Positions 55,257-64,000 of a stretch of DNA of 64,000 nt are shown here, piece after piece. The notes under the pieces were generated by a model, which was given only the letters and a program-made list of their open reading frames with translations, was not told the DNA's origin and made no database searches. The translations under genes were made by a program, and so were the position numbers. This stretch comes from Branchinecta lynchi. Taxonomy: Eukaryota; Arthropoda; Branchiopoda; Anostraca; Branchinectidae. Position 1 is the stretch's first letter; every line of letters begins with the position of its first letter. Location: positions 16,782,518-16,846,517 of the forward strand of contig JAKZAP010000022.1 in the NCBI GenBank assembly GCA_023053575.1, in the 5' to 3' direction.

Positions 55257-58200
55257 GTAAGTCTTTAATATAACTATATTTTAGAACTTTGATAGTTACT
55301 TCTCTTTCAGAAATTTTATATGTGGGCTGGGTTGTAAGGAGGATTCTCTTGTTTTGGCAAAATAAATTTGGAATCTTTGTATAGTCTTGACGCTTTACAC
55401 ATCAGTTTTCTGGCTCTGAAAACTTTACAGCTCACTCAGACATAGTTTTAGAACACTAGTAGAAACTTCAAGCTCTGCTCACATTTCTGAAGGGGAATAC
55501 TTATTGGACCCCATGATCCAGACAATGGTAGCCCAGCTATTCCCCCCTCCCGTCTTCCGTGCATCGGTCCGAGAGGAATACTGGCAATCAGTTTTCTCCG
55601 TATCCTGCTAATTCTTCTGCCCAATTTTTACGTAGTTCATCCCATCATTTATTTCTGGTCATGTCTTGTAAGTGTATTAGTTAATTTGCTTTGTGTCTGT
55701 ATTTTGTAAATAATTTATTCCCCTCTAGCTTTAAGCTATTTGGATAATAAACTTGATTGATTGATTGTTGCATATTTCCAGTCTTTGCCAGTTTCTGTGA
55801 ATATGGTATTTTATCGCTCTTAAGTTTTTTCACCTGATCTGTTAAAGGACCGCTCGCACTATTTACTATTCAACTTACAGTATTTCAAAATATTTGAATA
55901 CTTTAAAACTAGGCTGTGCTTTCAACAAATGACTCACAGTTTTGGCTGTTTTAAACCTTTTCCGAGACCCGTTGACTTACAGCGAAAACAGGAAAAAAAA
56001 TTACATTACCAGTTATTCTTATGGAAAAACTTATCGCATACAATCGTCGACAGCGTGATACACATCGAAGGTAGCAAAACATGGCTAGTGAGAAAATCAG
56101 CGTGGTTTTGTTGGAGGGGTTAGAATGTACCGTACGAAATTGGGTTCTCCGGGTTTAGAAATACGCAGAAGAATAAGTGTAGTGATTGTGGGAGAAGGTT
56201 GCGTTAGTATTATAGGTAAGACAGGTCCTTTAAGAAACTATTTTTAATTCATCATGAAAATATTGTTCATTCATCATTACCTGTCGTCTTTTACATTTAG
56301 ATATTCTTTTTAGGTTCTGTTAATCATACGTTACTGCAAAACTGATCTCCTATGAATCTCCCATTTTACAGTTCCTTCTGTAAACCCGCACTGATACATT
56401 GTTTAGTCTTTAAGGATATGTCGTAGTTACGATAGTGATTCATTCTGTTTCAGTAGTATTTCCATCCATTCGCGTTCCCGAGATTCTGCACTTCATAAGT
56501 GTATCCCATCTCCTCTGTTTATAATCGCCGGGTCAGGGGGAAAGAACTAGGTAGGGCGAGCAAGGCCCCCGGATGACAAAAACCCTCCCGAAAGGCCACC
56601 CCTCTGCCCAGGAAATATAGCAGAACCTTGTAAGAGAGAAATTACCGGCGATACATTTTATTGACAAGACCAATTGAAGAAATAAAAGAGAACAAAGTTT
56701 GGATATTCACAAGTCACTTTGCTTGAAATGAATTTACGCCTACTGGCGGACCTTCCCGAAGAACTGACTTCCAAGACGCCCCGCAATGAACGGATGTCCC
56801 TACGTCCGACAGAGCCACGGAAGGCTCAGATGACCTGATGCCTTTCAGACACCAGAGCACGTAGGCACCGGTAACCCCCAGAACGCCGAGGCACGCACGC
56901 ACGGAGGGAGTTGAGAAGCCTATCCCTCTAAAATGACCACCCTATCAGATGATTCTTGATGTTCCTAAAGGAACCCCCTTATCTAACAGTTCCCAACACT
57001 CCCAAACTACACTGAAATCACAAAAGGTTGCCGAAGAACACTATCGCCTTATTTAGAAAGACAGTTTGAATATTAGAAAAGAGAATTACTTTACCAACTC
57101 AACAACTGTTCACTTTGAAAGCGAAGACAAGTCTGCCGAAGGATTCTAAACACGAAGCCCACGAAAATTTCTTATTATTGTTAGTTTGAGCAAACGTTTG
57201 CCTATATGTATTTACAACTACATTCTCAAGAAGGCCTTGTTGAAGTTGGGGATGTCGTCAGCTTCGACGTTTTCGTACATACCGTGGCATAGCTTGTATG
57301 TCTCAATGAGGTCCCCCCTGTGGAAACGGTATGCCAGCGTAGGGAGTTTTAAGTCTTTCAAGCCTTTGCTGGGTATGGGGGATGTCTAAGTTTGGGTGGG
57401 AATTTCGTGAGCCGCCAATAAGTTTCAAAGTAGAAAACTCTCTCAGAACGTCTTAGCAAAACGCCATTTTGTGCGAGCTGTCGTGTAATGACAAATAGTC
57501 TAGTAGACAATAGCAAATAATAGACAATAGTACATAGTCTACCCTCTATGGGTTTAATGACATGTGTCCATGTCATTACATGTGTCAGTGTTGCATATCG
57601 GTTAATATAATGTTTATTTGTCAGTGTTGCATATCGGTTAATATAATGTTTATTTTTCACCCATCGTAGGCTACTGGAGAGAGAAACTGATGGAGTATAT
57701 AAAAAGGAAAGTAGAGAAAATGCAGGAATTCAGTAATTATCAAAGAATAATCTCTTGCCACTCATGACAGTTGACTGCATTTAATCTTTGATGTAGCTCG
57801 TCGAGCTTTCGGATCGGGTCCACTATCCGGATAATATGTTAAATGAGAGAAGTGCTAGCTAATCTATTAATAAAGAAATAAATAACTTGGTAAACAAGAA
57901 ATGCTTCAGCAGATAGGACCAAGTATTATTGTGACGTAAAAGAAGTGGCACCAAGAACAAATGATCTGACAGAACCTCCGTCTCCCTATCTCTGTAACAT
58001 GACTATGCGGAGTTGAATATTTTCCCATACACTGTCCGCTACGAACTAGCGGACGCAGGCTTGCCACTCCAGTAATTGCTAGGTAATTGGCTTCATTTGA
58101 GTAGCTCATAAAGATTCAAACTAAATAAACACATCACGTATTTCAGATATAATTAGCAAAATACAACTGGATGACCTTGGAAAAAAGGGTACACTTTTTT

Positions 58201-60158
58201 CCAAAAGTACTACTTTTCTTAAAATATTCTGCAAAAGTACTACTTTTTTCAAATGTACTGTCAACTCACTACTTTGAAAAAAATGTACTAAAAACAGTAT
58301 AATTGTACTACCGGTGGCAACCCTGAGCGGACGCTAATAGCTTCGAGCTACATTGCATTTCGTTACCTCTGCAAATAGCTAAATCGCTGTTAATTCGCTG
58401 CTGAGGAAAAGTAGGAGTCAAAGCTGATTGGTTCTGTGGACGCGCTCCAGAGCGGGTCAGCGCGCGGAGTACGTCTCCTGCCAGCCTCTATTTCGTGTGC
58501 TATAAGCAACGGCGAAGACGGAAGATGAGTAAACGGGTATCAACATCAGCTCAAAGCTAGAGTAAATACCTCTAGGTCCGCTCAGTTTCGCGGAGGTTTT
58601 CATAGTCACTGCATGCAGAAGTTCTATCTGATTATTTGTTCTTGGTGAGACTGGGTGTAGCCAAGTATAGGTCATAACTAGAGTAACTAACACTTTGCTT
58701 CTAGGTGAAAGTGGCCTTGGAAAGTCCACATTGGTCAACAGCCTATTCCTGACTGACCTCCACCCAGAGAGAATAATTCCGTCCGCTGCTGGTGAGTCTC
58801 GACCATCTTAAACACCTTTTTATATAGAGTGATAATTTTACTGATGGGAATTGTGAGCAAATGTTCACCTGCCCTGAGGGAGCGACCCCACAGTTTATTT
58901 TCGGAATGTGCATTTTTATTAAACGTAACTCAACAAACAAAAGAACGGCAGATAAAATTGTTGCTTCTTTAGAATGTACCGTATGAGATTCGGGTCTCTG
59001 GGTTAAAGACATGATAGAGCAGTCATACACAAATCCTCAACTTTTGGGCATGGTGCCCAAACGTCTGGGCAGTGGGCACCGGAGATAGGCGAATCTGATC
59101 ATGAAAGGATTCGAATCCGAATCCGGGGCTAGGTACGAATCCGAATCCACCATTTCATGTTGAGGATTCGAATCCGGATTCGAATCCGAATCCGGGACTA
59201 GGTACGAATCCGAATCCGAGTCCACCATTTCATGTTGAGGATGCGAACCCGGATTCGAATCCGAATCCAGGGCTAGGTGCGAATCCGATTCCGAATCCAC
59301 CATTTCATGTTGAGGATTCGAATCCGAATCCACCATTTCATGTTGAGCATTCGAATCCGAATCCACCATTTCATGTTGAGGATTTGAATCCGGATTCGAA
59401 TCCGAATCCAGGGCTAGGTACGAATCCGATTCCGAATCCGCCATTTCATGTTGAGGATTCGAATCCGGGTTCGAATCCGATTCCGAATCCGAATCACATT
59501 TCATGTTGAGGACTCGAATCCGGATTCGAGTCCGACCGTAACAAAAATCAAATCATGTACATAGGTTATAGCAGCGGAGACCCAAAAGTTGGGTTGCCCA
59601 AGCCCACTGTGTAAAAATTGCAAAAACGGAAACCGGAAGGATGTAGACCTAGCAATCTTAGCGGATTTGTAAGATTAAAGGTTTGGAACCGAGTGCGAAT
59701 CCAAATCCAGCCTGACAAGCACAAGATTTGAATCCGGACGCGAATCCGGCCAAAAGCCCGAATCCTGGATTCGAATCCGAATTCGGATTCGCCAATCGTT
59801 GCTGGGCACCATGCCCAAAAATTGAGGATTTGTGTGTGACTGTGAGGCACGACAGGTCCTTTTAGGAAGCGTCGCGTATCCCAAGCTTTCTTGTTTCAGA
59901 CAGAATACAGCAGACTGTGAAACTAGATCCATCTACCGTTGAAATCGAAGAGCGAGGTGTTAAGCTGAGACTTACCGTCGTGGACACGCCTGGCTTTGGA
60001 GACGCCATTGACAACACTGATTGCTTCAGATCCATAATCCACTACATAGATGACCAGTTTGAACGCTTCTTGAACGACGAGAGTGGTCTCAACAGAAGGA
60101 ATATATTGGATAGCAGAGTTCATTGTTGTTTTTACTTCGTTTCACCGTTTGGACATGG
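55151..60158 (+). CDS. SEPT2-group septin, three internal exons (partial)
   Basis: Septins are filament-forming GTPases of the cell cortex. Exons 55151-55256, 58706-58792 and 59900-60158 join in frame (phases 1, 1, 2; GT..AG). They encode [38 protein letters not shown] (P-loop, G1), [34 protein letters not shown] (G3) and [25 protein letters not shown] and RVHCCFYF match human SEPT2-group septins rather than SEPT7. The start exon is not found; it would lie upstream, probably beyond the LINE. The rest of the GTPase domain and the coiled coil lie past the window. Which of SEPT1/2/4/5 it equals cannot be stated for an invertebrate. Confidence 0.93.
55257..56515 (+). other. Septin intron, 5' part
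   Basis: Includes a probable LINE 3' tail ending aaacttgattgattgattg at 55750-55768. 56120-56160 is similar to 58975-59010 (gaatgtaccgta..). No exon seen. Confidence 0.5.
56516..56998 (-). mobile_element. Candidate solo LTR
   Basis: 483 bp with TGTT..AACA ends. On the minus strand it contains AATAAA (within gtcaataaaatg) some 340 bp from its start. Flanks tcctc and ctccc do not form a clean duplication, and no internal coding region is attached. Confidence 0.4.
56999..57586 (+). other. Septin intron, unassigned
   Basis: Nothing recognised. Confidence 0.5.
57587..57655. repeat. Tandem duplication, ~34 bp unit
   Basis: tcagtgttgcatatcggtta through atgtttattt occurs twice in a row. Confidence 0.85.
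57955..58040. repeat. Dispersed ~85 bp repeat (inverse copy of 3955-4046)
   Basis: ctgacagaacctccgtctcc and atattttcccata match the segment in SNAP29 intron 2 in reverse. Confidence 0.6.
58190..58310. repeat. AAAAGTACTACTTTT palindromes
   Basis: Three or four forms of aaaagtactactttt in about 100 bp; purpose unknown. Confidence 0.6.
58440..58700. repeat. Diverged repeat shared with 14600-14968, reaching exon B
   Basis: gggtatcaacatcagctcaa, gctcagttt, catagtcactgca and ttatttgttcttggt follow the same order as at 14690-14800. It ends just before the exon B acceptor. Confidence 0.5.
58706..58792 (+). CDS. Septin exon B (P-loop)
   Basis: (G)[19 protein letters not shown].. to PSAA, donor gtgagt at 58793; acceptor ttctag. 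Confidence 0.94.
59020..59842. mobile_element. Inverted-repeat element filled with a GGATTCGAATCC minisatellite
   Basis: Ends cagtcatacacaaatcctca and its near-inverse, continuing into ttttgggcatggtgccca (about 40 bp each side). The interior is an array of cgaatccgaatcc words with accatttcatgttgaggatt in units of about 33-72 bp. The CAGTC..CACAAATCC ends resemble the hAT MITE at 31948, but flanks tgatagag/tgaggcac do not match. The 155-codon Asp/Ser/Asn/Pro frame on the minus strand is a by-product. Lies between septin exons B and C. Confidence 0.7.
59900..60158 (+). CDS. Septin exon C
   Basis: [20 protein letters not shown] through SPFGHG; acceptor tttcag, donor gtaggt at 60159 (phase 2). 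Confidence 0.94.
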
Positions 60159-60496
60159 GTAGGTGTAATCTGATTTCCAAGTTGAAGTCGCTTGTCAGTT
60201 TCAGTTTCTGTTTTATTAATAGAAAAAATGATAAACACAATTAACTCTATATGGCCTCACCATATGGCCGAACATAAGGCCTGGCAATGGGCGGCGCTTA
60301 TTCTTTATTCAAATACTCTTAAGGGAAACAAACCAAACAAATAAAAAAAAAGGAGAGAAAAAATAATAAAAACCTAACAAACTGACAAGAAAAATCCACC
60401 AACGAACGATCTTCCGTCAACAAAGCGCCCTTGCCCCCCCCCCCCCCCCCAAAAAAAAAGAAGAAGATAGGAAATTATAGCTGCCTTTTTTTTTAT
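60159..60496 (+). other. Septin intron, unassigned
   Basis: A C run at 60436-60450 followed by A-rich sequence; nothing else. Confidence 0.5.
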
Positions 60497-60629
60497 GTAG
60501 TTTCAGTGTAGTTTGACGTACTTTTATTTCAGCTATGAAAGTACAGTCTGTGGAATGCACAAATAAAATGGTACATATACTGTACTGCCATAATTGAAAC
60601 AAAAGTACGTCAAACTACAGTGAAACTAC
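60497..60629. repeat. Foldback with ~29 bp arms
   Basis: gtagtttcagtgtagtttga at 60497 and its inverse at 60601-60629 with one mismatch; loop of about 75 bp. Confidence 0.8.
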
Positions 60630-60746
60630 AACGAAACTACATCCAAAAAGACGCACCTTATGTTTTCGATAAGAACAAGGGCTTGGCCTGGGACTTGAAA
60701 GCTGAAAGGGTAGACGCCAACCGTACCTCATCAAGTACTGTGTCAC

Positions 60747-61014
60747 CAGTCTACCACAAACCCCTGATTTTTAAATACCCTGTCCCAAACCCCATATATA
60801 TCTGTCGTTTGGGTATACCCTATGCCTAACGCTAGATACCCTATGTGAAATGCTGGGTACCCTACCAAACTAAAATATTGATGATTTGGGTGAAGCTCAG
60901 AAATCAACCAACAGAATTCCTTTGTAGTAGATTAGGTCAATCAGGGTTTAGATATCTACAGGTATCCAGCATTGGCATAGCATGTCCAAAAGTCAGAGAT
61001 TTGTGGAAGACCTG
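60747..61014. mobile_element. hAT-type MITE, diverged copy of 31948-32316
   Basis: Starts cagtctaccacaaacccctg and ends agatttgtggaagacctg with matching interior (gtttgggtataccctatgcc). Flanks do not form an intact 8 bp repeat. Confidence 0.75.
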
Positions 61015-62294
61015 AATTGTACAGTAGAGGTAGGCTTATTTGAATACTATTTTAACTGTTCCACTACCTTGGCTTTCTTACTTGCATATAAAAAAGTAAA
61101 ATGGAAAAGAAAAATAACAAACTTGATATCAGCTAACAGCCAACTATTTCAGGGTTATCCTGGCACAAACTTGAAGCAGAAATTCAATTAAATTTCTTTG
61201 ATTTTGAATTTATTGAAAAGGTCCTTCCTCTTTTGAAGGCATCTGACGGTTCGGACCGCCATCTTCTCCATTGAAGGTGCGTTCCTCCCGGCAAACTTTT
61301 CAAATTATAAAAAACAAAACAGAGGTGTCAGCTGAGTCACTTTCATAGGTGAATGCTGAATTAGCAAAAATATTCAAAAAGTGACAAAAGCGTGAGTGAT
61401 TATTACTAGTATTTATAGGAAAAAATGCCTGGTTTGGGTTTTAGTTTTGTCTTCGGCGATCGTTCACTGTTAGCAAACGTTCACATAAGCATACCTCTAC
61501 TGTACCTCCAAAAAGTTTCAAAAGAGACTTTCTGTCTCTTCTCTGCTTTTAGATAAATAGATAAATAAATAGATAGTTTAATTGATACAAGTCATAGTGC
61601 TGGTGACACTAAATATTTCGGTGATTTCATTTAACGAGTTAAAATAACTTGAATATATACAATCGTTATTTTGTTTGTTTGCATAGTTACTCCACAGGAA
61701 GAGCGAAGAAGAGAAACCAGCTCAGAAAGATTAGTCTAGTTTGTTTATTTAAAACAAAAAACTGTAAAAAATGGTATACCTTTAGTTGAAACGGTGGGCT
61801 CCGTGGTCAAATATAAATAGTTAAAATGTGAATCGTACACTTTAATCTGAAAATAGAAACCAAGAAAAGAACCCGAAATTAAATATAATTTTTTAATATG
61901 AACGAATTTGTGTTGTTTTAATCAGTAAACCAGTAACAGATCATAAAACTGTCAAGGATACTTAGAAGACAACGCAGTTGAATAAAACGGTATTTGGTTG
62001 ACAGGACCGAGACAAGGCTAAGTCGAACATGGTTTTGGTTTTGAAATGAAATGATGGTTTAATCCGTAATATCTTTAAATACATAAAAATAGCTTTGGAT
62101 ATGTGAATACACATAACGAAACTTCAAGCACTATCAATCAACTCGACAGGTCAATATTAATTATCTGATAATTTTAAATTTCATAAATAAACTACATTAA
62201 TAAACAAAAGTCAGGTCAAAATTACATACCGTATCTCGTATAAAATTTCTAAATAAAACAATGAAGTTCGTAAATAAACTACATCAATAAACAA
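61015..62294 (+). other. Septin intron or flank, unassigned
   Basis: No septin exon found. A (GATA/AATA)n tract at 61553-61577 may be an old LINE tail. Confidence 0.45.
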
Positions 62295-62354
62295 CAAGAC
62301 CAAAGGTTTCGATGGGATCCCAGAAATTTAATATTTACAGACAATCGGGTCTTG
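62295..62354. repeat. Isolated end of the CAAGACC/GGGATCCC repeat
   Basis: 60 bp from caagaccaaaggtttcgatg to cgggtcttg, complementary at its tips, with no tandem core beside it. Confidence 0.75.
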
Positions 62355-62546
62355 TAGCGGTCCACTAGTAATCTTGGATTTGGGTTTAAGTCTCGGCCCT
62401 TTTTCAGGTGGCTTCCTCGATACTTTTGATAGATATAGATAGATAAATAATTTATTGGTACAAGCAGCCCGAGGTCCATGGCAAAAATTTAACATAGAAA
62501 AAAACAAACACTAACATATTACGTAACATTTACAAACTGTACCCTC

Positions 62547-62716
62547 CGAAACCACATAAGAAAATTGGCCAGTGTTCATTCGTCAATAGGGTAACCGAAC
62601 CGTGGAACAGTTTGCCAGCGGAAGTTGTTGATTCAGGCAGTATTCAAACGTTTAAGCGTGGTATAGTCGACACCCCATTTGTTAGATTTAGATTTAGATT
62701 TAGATTTAGATTTATT
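62547..62716 (+). pseudogene. 3' end of a plus-strand LINE
   Basis: Reads SFVNRVTEPWNSLPAEVVDS, GSIQTFKRGIVD: the C-terminal WN.LP..VV..S...FK signature of CR1/L2-like LINEs. It ends at the (TTTAGA)n tract. Confidence 0.72.
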
Positions 62717-64000
62717 GTATAATTCAGGTACAAAATTTCGTAGTTGTCCAACCAAATTGTTTGACCTTTGTCAAGTAATATATACAACAATTGTTAAAAT
62801 CAAATTCGTAATCAAAATAAAAGGTAAACCATTGAAGTCAACAACCGAAATAAAATTCATAACAAAATAACTAAGACAAAATAACATTATTGTAAAAATC
62901 AACAAATTTCGGAATGAAGCTATTACAATATCTTTCCCGGTTACATGCGATCGGCATGAGCTTCGGGACTTTGGTGGATACTTGCCTTGGTGGCCTTGGG
63001 CGTTCAACCTCAAAATCCGGGGGTAAAAGGGATCGGAGAGTTGGGTGTTCAAGGAGTTTTAGTCCAAAATTTTGACACAACTTCTGCCTCCTATTAGACA
63101 GCGCATCCAGTCCAAATAAAGAAAGAAGGCCAGAGTACGGTATTTTAGGGCCCCTGTTCACAATTCTTAGGGCACGTTTCTGAATATTCTCTATACGATC
63201 AGATTCATCCTTCGTAATACCATAGTGCCAAACCGGACAAGCATACTCCACAAGAGGACGAACAAACGTACAATACAGACGCAACATCTTTTTTTCAGGG
63301 ACCTTAAATTTAGTTAGTGTTTTTAACATAACAATAGACGCATTAGCTTTTCTAATCATGCTATCAGTGTTTTTCTTCCACGAGAGATCAGACGAAACGA
63401 CGACTCCAAGGAGATTAATTTCCTCCGAGAGAAGGCCATCATCTAACTCAGGGTGGAAACTTGGCTCATCCGATAAAAAAGAAAAGGTCAAAACCGTTGT
63501 TTTTTCCGCATTTACAACCATATTTGAATTTTTTGCTTCCGTTGCTACATCCTGGACTATTGTCATTGCTTGGCTTTTAAAAGATCGATGCAATACTTCC
63601 ACAAGTGACAAATCGTCCACGTACTTCCATCTCTCATCAGCATCAATAGCAATATCATTTATCATAATCAAAAAACAAAGAGGTCCCAACACGGTTCCTT
63701 GTGGGACACCACAGTATATAGCACTAGCAGATGAATGAAGGCCTTTATATTTTACAACTTGCTGCCTTTCCGTTAGAAAACCACGCACAATTTTTAAAAT
63801 GAAATCCGGAATATTTTTCTGTCTCAGTTTTTCCAATAAAATATTATGATCAACTAAATCAAAAGCTTTTTTAAAATCTATTGCAATCAAATTTAACCAC
63901 TTCCCTGGGCAATCCAAATTTTTCAAAATAAAATCAATCAAGCTAACAAGGTAATGTGTTGTCGAAGTTTTTGGTAAATTCCCAAATTGTTTTTTATCAA
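62687..64000 (-). pseudogene. CR1/Jockey-group LINE, RT (runs off the window)
   Basis: The minus-strand frame 63941-62871 (356 codons) reads WLNLIAIDFKKAFDLVDH, YCGVPQGTVLGPLCF and KYVDDLSLVE, and ends RYCNSFIPKFVDFYNNVILS plus stop. Open without break in this part; its start is beyond the window. The 3' UTR ends in an (AAATCT)n tail at 62687-62716. It is a relative of the LINE at 21.2-23.0 kb (IAIDFKKGFDLIDH). Confidence 0.88.

Noticed and set aside
59460..59480. tRNA gene suggested by GGTTCGAATCC
   Set aside because: The word is part of the minisatellite and no cloverleaf or A box is present.
59037..59504. 155-codon Asp/Ser/Asn/Pro repeat protein
   Set aside because: It is the translation of the GAATCC minisatellite inside an intronic element.

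Overview
The window is eukaryotic nuclear DNA from an animal, most likely a marine invertebrate. Four conserved animal genes can be read exon by exon: a SNAP29-type t-SNARE (+), an ALKBH4-type dioxygenase (-), mitochondrial ribosomal protein S27 (-) and a SEPT2-group septin (+, 3' end beyond the window). Splice sites are GT..AG, introns reach several kb, and there is no operon structure. The phylum cannot be fixed by eye.

Layout. 1-12.6 kb: five-exon SNAP29 gene whose introns hold an hAT-type element, several short inverted-repeat elements (MITEs) and a LINE tail. 12.8-24.6 kb: intergenic repeats: a ~253 bp satellite, LINE fragments, and a LINE split by a 3.4 kb terminal-inverted-repeat element. 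24.7-32.5 kb: four-exon ALKBH4 gene on the minus strand. 32.6-38.5 kb: two hAT-type elements, a MITE, a MULE fragment and another inverted-repeat element. 39.2-40.6 kb: intronless MRPS27, with a possible divergent first exon about 230 bp upstream. 41-49.8 kb: satellites, hairpin repeats, an RNase H-bearing LINE and a GGATCC-ended repeat. 49.8-55.05 kb: an almost complete APE-type LINE on the minus strand, with a MITE and a tandem-repeat block inside it. 55.15-60.16 kb: three septin exons. The last 4 kb are septin intron or flank, with another LINE running off the edge.

The genes are unrelated housekeeping functions (membrane fusion, demethylation, mitochondrial translation, septin cytoskeleton); nothing suggests joint regulation. 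The main content is the mobile elements. Two groups stand out by their target duplications: CAG-ended elements with 8 bp duplications (hAT-like; three exact, one with a single mismatch), and several unrelated-looking inverted-repeat families with 3 bp A/T-rich duplications. Few carry any sign of a transposase. The least familiar items are the 3.4 kb element whose ends are themselves hairpins, the CAAGACC/GGGATCCC family with a ~135 bp tandem core, and the 305 bp MITE family whose copies carry a misleading conserved reading frame.
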